NCBI RefSeq assembly: GCF_013346935.1
Contig: NZ_JAAEEB010000008.1
Location: 1 to 64,000, forward strand
Length of the DNA stretch: 64,000 bases
Direction of reading: 5' to 3'
Source: Lactobacillus melliventris
Lineage (GTDB): Bacteria; Bacillota; Bacilli; Lactobacillales; Lactobacillaceae
Position 1 is the first letter of the stretch; each line of letters opens with the position of its first letter. A program made the position numbers and the translations under genes. Below are positions 53,126 to 61,956 of this stretch, one piece after another. A model generated the notes under the pieces. The model did not search any database. It had not been told where the DNA came from and was given only the letters and a program-made list of their open reading frames with translations.

Positions 53126-54301
53126 TTGTTAGAAAAAACTTTTTACAGAACAATGTTAAGTAAGTCTTTTCCGTTCCCTGTTAAAGTAACTTACTGGGAC
53201 GGTAAAAGCGAAATATATGGAAACGGTACTCCGAATATTGAGATTATTTTTAACGAAAAGATCCCAACCAGCGCTATTTCTAAAAATGCTTCTTTAGCTC
53301 TTGGAGAAGCATATATGGATAAAAAAATTGAAATTAAAGGGAGTTTGCAAAAATTAATTTGCGGAGCTTATGAAAGTGCTGGAAGCTTTTTGCGCTCCAG
53401 TAAATTCCGTAAATTTTTACCAAAAGAAAAGCATACAGAAGAACAAAGCGAAAAAGATGTTCAACGTCATTATGATATCGGTAATGACTTTTACAAATTA
53501 TGGCTCGATCCTACTTTAACTTATTCCTGTGCTTATTTCGAAAATGAAAATGATGACCTTGAAACTGCGCAGTTGGCAAAAATACATCATATTTTAAATA
53601 AATTAAATCCAGAAAAAGGCAAAACTTTACTTGATATTGGTTGTGGTTGGGGAACGCTCATGCTGCTAGCTGCAAAAGAATACGGCCTAAAGGTGACCGG
53701 TGTAACCCTGAGTGAAGAACAATATAAGTTAGTGCAAAAGAAAATCTATGATCAAAACTTACAGGATGTTGCTGAAGTTAAATTAGAGGACTATCGGGAA
53801 TTAGGCAATCAACAGTGGGACTACGTAACTTCTGTCGGCATGTTTGAACATGTTGGTAAAGAAAACTTAGGCCAATACTTCGGAGATGTTGCAAAATACT
53901 TAAAGAAGGACGGAGTCGCTTTGATTCACGGTATAACTCGTCAACAGGGTGGTGCTAAAAATGCTTGGCTTAATAAGTACATTTTCCCAGGTGGTTATAT
54001 ACCTGGTTTAGCCGAAAATATCGACCATATTATTGCAAATAATATGCAAATTGCAGACATCGAAATGCTAAGAAGACATTATCAAAAAACTTTGGAAATT
54101 TGGGATTATAACTTCAACAGCAAACGAGATCAAATTCAAAAGAATATGGGCGAACGTTTTACCCGAATGTGGGATCTATATTTACAGGCTTGTGCTGCTT
54201 CCTTTGAATCGGGAAATATTGATGTTGTGCAATATCTCATCACCAAAGGACCATCTGGTAAAAATTTACCTATGACAAGGAAATATATGTTAAACAAGTA
54301 A
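53126..54301 (+). CDS. cfa: Cyclopropane-fatty-acyl-phospholipid synthase
   Basis: Adds a methylene from SAM across double bonds of membrane phospholipid acyl chains, a stress and acid response. 391 residues. The N-terminal lipid-binding domain (about 1-110) is followed by the SAM domain with [16 protein letters not shown] (about 111), [18 protein letters not shown] (about 168-178), VGMFEHVG (about 238) and C-terminal [23 protein letters not shown]. The start is TTG at 53126, with GGAGG 10 bp upstream. Adjacency to plsC places both in membrane lipid remodelling. Confidence 0.95.
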   Translation: MLEKTFYRTMLSKSFPFPVKVTYWDGKSEIYGNGTPNIEIIFNEKIPTSAISKNASLALGEAYMDKKIEIKGSLQKLICGAYESAGSFLRSSKFRKFLPKEKHTEEQSEKDVQRHYDIGNDFYKLWLDPTLTYSCAYFENENDDLETAQLAKIHHILNKLNPEKGKTLLDIGCGWGTLMLLAAKEYGLKVTGVTLSEEQYKLVQKKIYDQNLQDVAEVKLEDYRELGNQQWDYVTSVGMFEHVGKENLGQYFGDVAKYLKKDGVALIHGITRQQGGAKNAWLNKYIFPGGYIPGLAENIDHIIANNMQIADIEMLRRHYQKTLEIWDYNFNSKRDQIQKNMGERFTRMWDLYLQACAASFESGNIDVVQYLITKGPSGKNLPMTRKYMLNK

Positions 54302-54316
54302 AAAATTATCATATAC

Positions 54317-54354
54317 AAAAAAGCTGATAAAACAAAATTTATCAGCTTTTTTTA
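54317..54354. terminator. Bidirectional terminator after cfa
   Basis: AGCTGATAAA pairs with TTTATCAGCT around a 6-nt loop, with A5 before and T6 after. It serves cfa and the convergent oxidase gene. Confidence 0.88.
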
Positions 54355-54377
54355 TTTGTAAAAAACAGAAAATATTT

Positions 54378-55778
54378 TTAAGGCTCAAAAATTTTTCCTG
54401 GGTTGATGACATAGTTAGGGTCAAATAGCTTTTTAACTTCACGCAATAAATCAGTATATTCTTTGCCGTAAAAGTCTTCAAAGTAATTTGCTCTAGCATA
54501 ACCAATACCATGTTCACCTGACATATTACCATCAAGAGATTTAGCAGTCTTATATAGTTCAGAAATAACCTTATTGCTAGTCTTGACATATTCTTCATCT
54601 GTCATATTGTCAGAGCAAAGGTAGATATGCAGGTTACCATCGCCTGCGTGACCAAAGTTTGGAATGCGAATATTCAGCTCTTGCTCAAGTTCTTCGATGC
54701 GGTCCAAAACTACAGGAATGTGATTTATTGGTACACAAACATCAATTTCGTCCATTTTTGGAGTGGAATTTTGAATTGCTAAAAGCAATTCTTCACGACA
54801 TTTCCAAATTTTCTTGGCTTCTTCGGAATCAGCACCCAGGACAACAGCTTTTTCAGCTTTAAACGGCTTTACTACTTCCAAAGTTTCCTTCAGCTCAGCC
54901 TTCCACTCATCTTCAGTAAAGGCATCAATACCAATCATAATGAAGCCATCACCTTTTTTAAGTGGAAATTCATCTTTAGCATATGATTCCCATAATTTAA
55001 TCACTTTACGTCCCATAAATTCAACAGTTGTTGGCACAACACCTGATCTTAAAATAGCCGGAACGGATTTAATTGCATCATTTAGAGTTGGAAATGGAAT
55101 AATAGCATTTATTGACTTGTGAGGTTTTGGATATAACCGGATTGTAACTTCCGTTATAACCCCAAGAGTACCTTCAGCACCGATAAACAAATCTTTTAAC
55201 GAATAACCTGACGATGATTTAACTGCTTTGGAGCCAAATTTATATAACTTGCCATTTGTCAAAACAGCCTTGATCTCACGAATATGCTCTCTCGTTACAC
55301 CGTACTTTATAGCCTTAAGACCACCGGCGTTTGTTGAAACATTTCCTCCTATTGTAGCCCAATGCATAGCAGGTGCTGGCATATAAACAAATGGCTTATC
55401 AGCACAAAACTCGTCTAGGTCCTTCAACCTGATTCCTGCTTGAACTGTCATTGTCAAGTTTTCAGGATCGTATTCTAAAATCTTATTCATCTTGATCATA
55501 TCAAGTGAAATTCCGCCATCAACTGTCAAGTTAGCTCCCATTAAACCGGTGGAATTACCTCTTGGAACTAAAGGTATTGAGTGGTCACTTGCATATTTAA
55601 CAACGTTCATGACTTCTTCATTAGTTGTCGGTTGAATTACCAAATCTGGCATTGCCCTCACAGTACGAAATTGGTCATGATCCCAGTGCTTTGTGGGATT
55701 AGTAATAAATCTTTCTGGATCTGAGATAAATTTTCTTAAATTTTCCAAATCAGTTTCATTGATTTTATGATATTCCAT
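54378..55778 (-). CDS. FAD-linked oxidase, GlcD / D-lactate dehydrogenase type
   Basis: The ATG at 55778 follows GAAGGGA and gives 466 residues. It is a cytoplasmic FAD enzyme of the VAO/PCMH fold oxidising a D-2-hydroxy acid, glycolate or D-lactate most often. PRGNSTGLMGA (about 72-82) is the FAD pyrophosphate loop; GGNVSTNAGGLKAIKYG (about 145-161), SSGYSLKDLFIGAEGTLGVITE (about 188-209) and C-terminal GEHGIGYARANYF with NPGKIF complete the family pattern. No Fe-S partner (glcF) lies nearby, so it is the single-subunit type. Substrate remains open. Monocistronic. Confidence 0.88.
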   Translation of the reverse strand: MEYHKINETDLENLRKFISDPERFITNPTKHWDHDQFRTVRAMPDLVIQPTTNEEVMNVVKYASDHSIPLVPRGNSTGLMGANLTVDGGISLDMIKMNKILEYDPENLTMTVQAGIRLKDLDEFCADKPFVYMPAPAMHWATIGGNVSTNAGGLKAIKYGVTREHIREIKAVLTNGKLYKFGSKAVKSSSGYSLKDLFIGAEGTLGVITEVTIRLYPKPHKSINAIIPFPTLNDAIKSVPAILRSGVVPTTVEFMGRKVIKLWESYAKDEFPLKKGDGFIMIGIDAFTEDEWKAELKETLEVVKPFKAEKAVVLGADSEEAKKIWKCREELLLAIQNSTPKMDEIDVCVPINHIPVVLDRIEELEQELNIRIPNFGHAGDGNLHIYLCSDNMTDEEYVKTSNKVISELYKTAKSLDGNMSGEHGIGYARANYFEDFYGKEYTDLLREVKKLFDPNYVINPGKIFEP

Positions 55779-55984
55779 TATAATTCCCTTCTTACTAAAA
55801 AGCATAGTATCCTATGCTTATAAATTAATTTACTCTATACTGCAAACGCTGTCAATAGTGTATATATTTATAACGTATATAAATATTTTCCAAGTTAAAA
55901 GTCCATTAAAAGTTTCAATTACACTTCTTTAATCCTAGAAAATAAAAGCTTTTAATTTGGTTTCTTTTATTAAAAATAGACACA

Positions 55985-56021
55985 ATAAAACCTCCAAATT
56001 GAAATAATTTGGAGGTTTTAT
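55985..56021 (-). terminator. Terminator of the ABC exporter operon
   Basis: AAAACCTCCAAATT pairs exactly with AATTTGGAGGTTTT around a 5-nt loop, with an interrupted T-run on the minus strand (TTTTATTG). It lies 25 bp after the exporter stop. Confidence 0.85.
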
Positions 56022-56045
56022 CAAAGCTTTTAATCGAGTACCTTT

Positions 56046-57836
56046 TTACTTTTGACTGTTCTGTAATGTATACAAGTCATAATAATAACCCTTTTGTGAA
56101 AGAAGCTCTTCGTGATTACCCCTTTCAACGATTTTGCCGTCATTTAATACAATAATTTGATCTGCATCCACAATAGTTGAAAGTCTGTGCGCAATAGCAA
56201 GAGTAGTACGACCCTTACGAAGCCGTTTCAAGCCCTGTTGAATAAGTGTTTCGGTTTCAGTATCAACATTTGCTGTAGCTTCATCTAAAACTAAAATTTT
56301 AGGATCAGTAACTAATGTACGAGCAAATGAAATCAGTTGTCTTTGTCCTTGGCTAAATTCACTTCCTCCTTCACCCACTTTTGCATGATATTTACCAGGA
56401 AGATTGTCAATAAAGCCGTCCGCTTGGACAGTTTCAGCAGCCTCTTTTATTTGTTCATCCGTAATATCTTTATTATAAAGACGGATATTTGAATTTATAT
56501 CCCCATAAAACATGAACGGCTCCTGCAATACCAGGCCAAGTTTTTTACGCAATTCAGCTTTAGGATACTTTTTAATATCTACACCATCAATTAAGACTTC
56601 ACCCTGATAGAATTCATAAAAACGCATCATCACGTTTATAATTGAACTTTTGCCTGAGCCAGTATGACCTACAATACCGAGAGTTTCACCGGGATTAACG
56701 GTGAATGAAATATCATGTAAAATTTCGTTTTTACCATCGTATGAAAAACTGACGTGCTTAAATTCAATTTTTCCTTGTGTTATTGTCAGGCCTTTTTCAG
56801 CATTTTGTTTAGGTTCATAATCAGTATTATCTAAAATCCGGAAAATTCTCTTACCCGCAACAATACCGTCCTGGAAGAAAGTCATTTGATCCATCATATT
56901 AGCGATTGGATTAAAAAACTGTGAGATGTACTGTGAAAATGCATAAACAACACCAGCTGGTACAAAAGTTTCCCTTAATGGAAAACCAAAGTACATTAAA
57001 GTTAAAGCGAGGGCAAGCGAATACAGTAGACTAGTCAAAGGGGAAAGTAAAAGTGAATTAAGATTAATCATATTGAATCTTGTTTTCATTAAGGCTGTAT
57101 TTTCATCCTCAAAATGATTAGTCATACGCTTTTCCTGCTTAAATTGCTGAATTAACGAAACCCCTTCGATTGATTCATTCAGGTTGGTATTAATGCGACT
57201 TAATCTTTCACGATAACTGCGGTAAAGTTTGGAACTTCTTTTAGAATATTGCCATATTATTACCAAGAGTAAGGGCAGAAAAGCCAACACAATCAATCCA
57301 GCCATCACATTTGTAGAAAACATTGCCACCATGGCTGAAATAATTGAGAAAAACGACATTACAACACTGGATAAAACGGTAAGAAAGTTACTCAATGTCA
57401 TAGTATCATTAGTTACTCTTGAAACTATCGATCCAGCCGGAGTTTGATCAAAGTAGCGCATTCCCAGAGTATGTAATTTTTGATATAATTCCGCACGCAA
57501 GCCTTCAAGCGATTTTTCAGAACCTAAAGCAAAGAAGTACTCGTATGTGAATTGCAAAATTCCTTTGACAACTGAACCAAAAGCATAGAGAAAACCAGCA
57601 AATAATATTATTTGAGTGGTTACATCTGCTTTTACCAAAAAGTTATCTAAAAAATACTGTAAACCATAAGGCAGCAGAACATTAATAATACTTACTAAAA
57701 GCGCTCCAACTCCAGCAATAATCATTTCGTTCTTAAAATGCATTACAAAACGCAAAAGGCGTTTAAAAATACTGAGCTGTTCTTTTACTGGTATTTCTTG
57801 AGACCAAACTGATTGAAATGAGTTTTCATCATCCAT
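56046..57836 (-). CDS. ABC exporter half-transporter, catalytic partner
   Basis: 596 residues from ATG 57836 (a GTG at 57845 is possible); it starts one base after the upstream gene's stop, suggesting coupling. Six membrane helices (about 35-320) and a C-terminal ATPase: Walker A GHTGSGKSSI (about 390), signature SEFSQGQRQ (about 490), Walker B ILVLDEATANVD with catalytic Glu (about 512), His loop AHRLST. The signature departs from LSGGQ. It is the partner of the 57838 gene in a LmrCD/BmrCD-type heterodimer exporting drugs, lipids or peptides. Substrate unknown. Confidence 0.9.
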   Translation of the reverse strand: MDDENSFQSVWSQEIPVKEQLSIFKRLLRFVMHFKNEMIIAGVGALLVSIINVLLPYGLQYFLDNFLVKADVTTQIILFAGFLYAFGSVVKGILQFTYEYFFALGSEKSLEGLRAELYQKLHTLGMRYFDQTPAGSIVSRVTNDTMTLSNFLTVLSSVVMSFFSIISAMVAMFSTNVMAGLIVLAFLPLLLVIIWQYSKRSSKLYRSYRERLSRINTNLNESIEGVSLIQQFKQEKRMTNHFEDENTALMKTRFNMINLNSLLLSPLTSLLYSLALALTLMYFGFPLRETFVPAGVVYAFSQYISQFFNPIANMMDQMTFFQDGIVAGKRIFRILDNTDYEPKQNAEKGLTITQGKIEFKHVSFSYDGKNEILHDISFTVNPGETLGIVGHTGSGKSSIINVMMRFYEFYQGEVLIDGVDIKKYPKAELRKKLGLVLQEPFMFYGDINSNIRLYNKDITDEQIKEAAETVQADGFIDNLPGKYHAKVGEGGSEFSQGQRQLISFARTLVTDPKILVLDEATANVDTETETLIQQGLKRLRKGRTTLAIAHRLSTIVDADQIIVLNDGKIVERGNHEELLSQKGYYYDLYTLQNSQK

Positions 57837-57837
57837 C

Positions 57838-59592
57838 TTATTCACCCACCTTGTCTTCTAATTCCTGTCTTTGCCACATATCAGCGTACCAGCCATCTAG
57901 TTTGAGTAACTGATCGTGAGTACCTCTTTCAACAATGCGGCCGTCTTTTAATACTAAAATTAAATCGGCATTCATGACAGAAGTAAGTCTGTGTGTAGCA
58001 ATTAAAGTTGTCTTGCCTTGTCTTTCTTTCTTTAAAGAATGCAGAATGGCCATTTCTGTTCTGGCATCAACAGCAGAGAGAGCATCATCTAAAACTAATA
58101 TTTGACTGTGCTTAAGTAAAGCTCTCGCAATCGACATCCTTTGCTTTTGCCCACCAGAAAGTGAAACACCATTTTCACCAACCAGGGTGTTGTAGCCACC
58201 CGGCATTTCTAAAATGTCATTGTGTAAATCACTCTTTTTTGCGGCAGTGATAATTGCATCCTTATCACTATCTGCATTTGAAAATGCAATGTTCTTTTGA
58301 ATACTAGTAGAAAATAAATAATTATCCTGCGGTACATAAGAAATTTGCCGCAATAAAACATTAAGTGGAATTTCTCTAATATCATACCCATTTAGAGTTA
58401 TCTGGCCATCATACTTGTCAAATTCTCTCAGCAAAAGCTGAATTATAGTTGTTTTACCGGCTCCAACTTTACCAACAAGTCCCAAAGTTTGTCCCGTTTT
58501 TAGAGTAAAATTAATATTATTCAGCACTTGAACATTTGGTTCATCCGGATATGCGAAAAATTTAACGTGATAATCAAGATCTCCCGCTATGTCCTTAGCC
58601 GAAAGCTTTTGATCTGCAAATTTATCAGTAATTTCTGATTTTTCTTCCAGCAACTTTTCTATCCGGTCGTAACTGGCACTACCACGCTCTAAGATGTTAA
58701 AAAGATAACCAATCGCAAACATCGGCCAAACCATATTACCAATATATGCAATAAAAGAAACCAGTTGACCAATGGTAAGAGCTTTATTGAAAACCAAAAG
58801 ACCACCATAAATAATGGTAATAGTATAGGTTAAACCAATAAGCAATGTTCCTAAAGGATCAAACAGTGAATCCCATTTAAAAACTTGTTTATTAATTTTA
58901 ATGGTGTCTTCAACCATCTGGTCAAAAGCGGCAGTATCTTCTTGACCCTGACCAAATGTTTTTAAAACTTTAATACCTGAAACTGATTCCTGCGTTTTAT
59001 TATTCAGCCTTGAAAAAGCCGCTTGGGATTTGTCAAATGCACCGTGAAGCCTGTCACCTAATTTCCAAGCTCCCCAAGCTAGAAATGGTAATGGCAAAAG
59101 AGCAACAATCGTCAGGCGCCAATCAACAAATGCAATCATTGCAACCATAGTCGATACACTCATGATAAGAGAATCCACCAAAGTTAAAACGCCTTCACCC
59201 GCAACTTCCTGGACAGCTGAAACATCATTTGTGGCATGAGCCATTAAGTCCCCGGTTCTGTGACGTTGATAAAAAGTACGATCCATCGCCATAAAGTGAT
59301 CAAATAATTTCGATCTCAATTGCAATTCAAGTTCCGCAGCTCCACCCCATATTTGTCTACGCCAAAAATAGCGAAAGCCATAAAGCAAAAGGGCGGAGAA
59401 AATAATAGCTAAAATTAACAGACTATATTCTTGCCAGCTAATGTGACCTTTATCCAATTGATCTGCCATTAAGCCTAATATTCTTGGTGGTACTAAATTT
59501 ACAACAGATGTAAGTGCTAAAAATGTAATACCGATGAGGTAACGCTTTTTTTCTTTTTTAAAAAACCAACCTAATTTAAAAAATATTCCCAT
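57838..59592 (-). CDS. ABC exporter half-transporter, degenerate-site partner
   Basis: 584 residues, six membrane helices (about 15-300) and an ATPase domain: Walker A GKVGAGKTTI (about 374), canonical signature LSGGQKQRM (about 474), and Walker B ILVLDDALSAVD (about 499), where the catalytic Glu is Asp. With the other subunit this gives one active and one degenerate ATP site, as in LmrCD, BmrCD and TM287/288. AAGGTG precedes the ATG. A terminator (59613-59638) ends only 20 bp upstream, so expression depends on readthrough, antitermination or a promoter inside it. Confidence 0.9.
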   Translation of the reverse strand: MGIFFKLGWFFKKEKKRYLIGITFLALTSVVNLVPPRILGLMADQLDKGHISWQEYSLLILAIIFSALLLYGFRYFWRRQIWGGAAELELQLRSKLFDHFMAMDRTFYQRHRTGDLMAHATNDVSAVQEVAGEGVLTLVDSLIMSVSTMVAMIAFVDWRLTIVALLPLPFLAWGAWKLGDRLHGAFDKSQAAFSRLNNKTQESVSGIKVLKTFGQGQEDTAAFDQMVEDTIKINKQVFKWDSLFDPLGTLLIGLTYTITIIYGGLLVFNKALTIGQLVSFIAYIGNMVWPMFAIGYLFNILERGSASYDRIEKLLEEKSEITDKFADQKLSAKDIAGDLDYHVKFFAYPDEPNVQVLNNINFTLKTGQTLGLVGKVGAGKTTIIQLLLREFDKYDGQITLNGYDIREIPLNVLLRQISYVPQDNYLFSTSIQKNIAFSNADSDKDAIITAAKKSDLHNDILEMPGGYNTLVGENGVSLSGGQKQRMSIARALLKHSQILVLDDALSAVDARTEMAILHSLKKERQGKTTLIATHRLTSVMNADLILVLKDGRIVERGTHDQLLKLDGWYADMWQRQELEDKVGE

Positions 59593-59612
59593 TATTCACC
59601 TTAAAATTCAGT

Positions 59613-59638
59613 AAAAAAGCGGAGAAATTATTCTCCGC
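59613..59638 (-). terminator. Terminator after yneF, directly before the ABC exporter
   Basis: On the minus strand, GCGGAGAA-taat-TTCTCCGC followed by T6 (59613-59618). It is a very strong intrinsic terminator 20 bp before the exporter ATG. Confidence 0.92.
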
Positions 59639-59664
59639 CGCACTAATTCAATCTAGTAAAATTG

Positions 59665-59880
59665 TTATTTTTGGTGCTTCATCATGTTCATCACTTGGTT
59701 GACCTTCTTAGCCGAAGGCTTTTGGCCCATTTGAGACATCATAGCAACAATCATATCTTCACTGATTGGCGGATTATCTTTAAAATATTTTTTCATATAT
59801 GATCTAGCACCATAGAAGCCCCCTACAAGGCCCAATAATAGTGCAATCACAATCAGAAAAATCGCTAATCCTAAATTCAT
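59665..59880 (-). CDS. yneF: YneF family (UPF0154) small membrane protein
   Basis: 71 residues: one N-terminal transmembrane helix (about 3-23, [18 protein letters not shown]) followed by the family segment [39 protein letters not shown]. Function unknown. It lies 68 bp after ynzC and 73 bp before the ABC exporter. It is adjacent to ynzC here, while in Bacillus subtilis yneF lies further along the same neighbourhood. Confidence 0.9.
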   Translation of the reverse strand: MNLGLAIFLIVIALLLGLVGGFYGARSYMKKYFKDNPPISEDMIVAMMSQMGQKPSAKKVNQVMNMMKHQK

Positions 59881-59948
59881 AAAAAATCACCTCAATTTGT
59901 CCAATAGTTATATCTTACCTAAAAAATAAGGAAAATTAAAGATCAAAG

Positions 59949-60197
59949 TTAATCTTTTCTTAAACCTTTTTTTCTTTGAGCTCGCTTTGCTTTCTCAGAC
60001 GTAATTTCCTTACCATTCTTGTCAATTATGACTAAATTTTCAACATCTTGCTTGAAGCCAGCTCTAAAATTTTTGATAAATTCCTGGTGTAATTCCTTAC
60101 GTTCTTTCTCTTCAGCTTCAGTTAAGCCAACGGATTTCTTTTTGTGATAAAGCTCATTAATACGATTGATTAATTTTTTTTCGGGATCTTCACTCAT
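59949..60197 (-). CDS. ynzC: DUF896 family protein YnzC
   Basis: The ATG at 60197 follows GAGAGGTG and gives 82 residues. MSEDPEKKLINRINELYHKKKSVGLTEAEEKERKELHQEFIKNFRAGF is the DUF896 fold, two antiparallel helices, with a basic tail. In Bacillus subtilis ynzC is in the SOS-induced yneA-yneB-ynzC operon divergent from lexA. Here only ynzC remains next to lexA and shares a LexA-box-bearing intergenic region. Role unknown. Confidence 0.9.
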   Translation of the reverse strand: MSEDPEKKLINRINELYHKKKSVGLTEAEEKERKELHQEFIKNFRAGFKQDVENLVIIDKNGKEITSEKAKRAQRKKGLRKD

Positions 60198-60260
60198 CTT
60201 TGCACCTCTCAATTAAAAAATTCTACCTTATTTTGGCAACGAAAAAAAGTATAAATTTTT

Positions 60261-60300
60261 AGAACGCTTGTTTGCATTATACGAAATATTTTGCTAAAAT
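60261..60300 (+). promoter_or_regulatory. lexA promoter with LexA box
   Basis: TTGCAT (60272-60277), a 17-bp spacer and TAAAAT (60295-60300). AGAACGCTTGTTTG (60261-60274) matches the Gram-positive LexA box CGAAC-N4-GTTCG at 8 of 10 specified positions and touches the -35 box. This fits autorepression and control of divergent ynzC. Confidence 0.62.
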
Positions 60301-60339
60301 TAAATATATAAGAAAACGTTTATAATACTGGAGATAATT

Positions 60340-60963
60340 ATGACAACTAAACAAAATACTAAGCAGTTGCAAATTCTACGCTATATATATGAAACAGTTG
60401 AGGACAGAGGATTCCCTCCTACTGTACGCGAAATTTGTCATGCTGTAGATTTATCTTCAACTTCAACTGTACACGGCCATTTATCTAGGCTAGAAAATAA
60501 AGGTCTACTGATCAAGGATGCCACCAAACCAAGAGCTCTGGAAATAACAGATGAAGGTAAAAAAGCAATTGGCGTCCAGCCGAAAGAAATTCCCGTAGTT
60601 GGTGATGTCACAGCTGGTCAACCGATTTTGGCTGTTGAAGATATAGAAGATTACTTTCCCTTACCTCCAGATCTGGCAAACGATGCCGGAGATCTTTTCA
60701 TGTTGAGAGTTCATGGTGAAAGTATGATAAACGCTGGTATCTTAAACGGAGACAATGTCATTGTCCGTAAGCAGTCTTCAGCAATCAACGGAGAAATTGT
60801 AGTGGCTATGACCGATGAAAATGAAGCAACTGTAAAACGGTTTTACAAGGAAAAAGGTCACTATCGATTGCAGCCTGAAAATGATACGATGGCACCGATT
60901 ATATTGTCAAGCGTTCACATTTTAGGTAAGGTAGTTGGTCTATACCGTAATACTATTATTTAA
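60340..60963 (+). CDS. lexA: LexA repressor (SOS regulator)
   Basis: 207 residues. The N-terminal winged helix ([30 protein letters not shown], about 28-57) is followed by the self-cleavage domain: Ala92-Gly93 cut site in VGDVTAGQP, Ser128 nucleophile in HGESM and Lys166 general base in ATVKRFY. Represses DNA-damage genes until RecA filament triggers cleavage. GGAG precedes the ATG. Divergent from ynzC. Confidence 0.96.
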   Translation: MTTKQNTKQLQILRYIYETVEDRGFPPTVREICHAVDLSSTSTVHGHLSRLENKGLLIKDATKPRALEITDEGKKAIGVQPKEIPVVGDVTAGQPILAVEDIEDYFPLPPDLANDAGDLFMLRVHGESMINAGILNGDNVIVRKQSSAINGEIVVAMTDENEATVKRFYKEKGHYRLQPENDTMAPIILSSVHILGKVVGLYRNTII

Positions 60964-60977
60964 CAAAAGAACTTTAT

Positions 60978-61033
60978 AGCATTATTGGGATAAATAAAAA
61001 TTATTTTTTACGAGTTTCAATAATGCTTTTTTT
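60978..61033 (+). terminator. lexA terminator
   Basis: AGCATTATTG pairs exactly with CAATAATGCT across a 30-nt loop and is followed by T7. It overlaps the 3' end of the convergent MerR gene. The long loop lowers confidence. Confidence 0.5.
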
Positions 61034-61373
61034 GCAAAATTTCTCCTACTTCTTCTAGCACTTTTTTCTGCATTTTTAATTTGTTTATTTTTGCATTTAT
61101 AACAGCGATTTTATCCTTAATTAACTTTAAGTTTTGTTTACGCTGCTTTTCAGTACTACACGACTCATCGTGTAGTTTTTTTATGTCCTTTATTTCTTGA
61201 AGTGAAAAGCCTAAGCCTTGGAACTCTTTAATTGCTTCAAAAGTATCAGTTTCGTTTTCAGTAAACCAATAGTTTTTTCCCTTACGACCAGGATTTAATA
61301 AATTTAAATAGATATAATGTCTAACGGTATCAGGTGTAGTATTTTCCTTTTGAACAAATTCTTTTAAATACAT
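61017..61373 (-). CDS. MerR family regulator of the divergent membrane gene
   Basis: 118 residues. The N-terminal MerR domain (MYLKEFVQKENTTPDTVRHYIYLNLLNPGRKGKNYWFTENE, about 1-42) is followed by LSL-type GFSLQEIKDIKKL and a C-terminal coiled coil (about 80-115). Two Cys are not paired as in metal-sensing MerR proteins; only Cys72 (DESCSTEK) is present. It is divergent from the small membrane gene at 61433, with a MerR-type 19-bp-spacer promoter between. A signal is not deducible. Confidence 0.85.
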   Translation of the reverse strand: MYLKEFVQKENTTPDTVRHYIYLNLLNPGRKGKNYWFTENETDTFEAIKEFQGLGFSLQEIKDIKKLHDESCSTEKQRKQNLKLIKDKIAVINAKINKLKMQKKVLEEVGEILQKKHY

Positions 61374-61383
61374 AATTATTTCC

Positions 61384-61414
61384 TTGACGTTGGGTCGACC
61401 CCAGATGGTTAAAT
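61384..61414 (+). promoter_or_regulatory. MerR-type promoter of the small membrane gene
   Basis: TTGACG (61384-61389), a 19-bp spacer and TTAAAT (61409-61414). The spacer contains the perfect palindrome GGGTCGACCC (61392-61401), offset toward the -35 box, as in classical MerR operators. Confidence 0.72.
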
Positions 61415-61432
61415 TTTTGTGGAGGTATTAAA

Positions 61433-61731
61433 ATGTCATATCTTACGATCTTATTTAATATTATATATGGTGTTTTCATGATTAGCGCCAGCTTTTTATC
61501 TTTTACTAGTTTGCCAATTTGGCTAATCATGATCAACGTTTTGTCCGCATTAGGCATTATTGCTGGAAGTTTTCTAAAAAACCACTTTTAACTACTATAT
61601 TTCTAGTAGCAGTTTTACTTACCGCTCTAGCAAATGGAATTTTTCTTTACGGACAAATCACTTGGTCTCACTGGTTTATCAGACTTATTTTGACTATTAT
61701 TTTGATTTGCTTGAACTTTAAGTATTTTTAG
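61433..61731 (+). CDS. Small membrane protein, two overlapping frames joined by a possible -1 frameshift
   Basis: The ATG at 61433 follows GGAGGT. Frame 0 encodes 52 residues (two hydrophobic helices) and stops at 61591. The -1 frame continues with hydrophobic, protein-like sequence (PLLTTIFLVAVLLTALANG, then WFIRLILTIILICLNFKYF) to 61731. The junction is A-AAA-AAC (61576-61582), in the correct register for -1 slippage, after which the two parts join as one 99-residue, four-helix protein. It may be programmed frameshifting, or a simple indel in an A6 run that truncates the gene. Under the MerR-type promoter. Function unknown. Confidence 0.6.
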
Positions 61732-61956
61732 ATATTTATCTAGCAAAATTCCTGTTAATAGTCAAGCGTAACTTCTCAAAATACTGTCATGATGGCAAGA
61801 AATTGACTTTCCACAACTAATGCTTTAAATCTATTCACAAACTTTATATTGAAAATATACTTCAAAATGTTGTTTCTAAAGCTTTTATGTTATTTGCTTG
61901 TGAATTATGTGGCTGTTTCACTTTAGTTCCACAGCAGTATTTTTTCACAAACTTGG

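Noticed and set aside
61895-61925. TGTGG/CCACA hairpin as terminator of the nucleoside phosphorylase gene
   Set aside because: The stem is only 5 bp with a long loop and no T-run on the minus strand.
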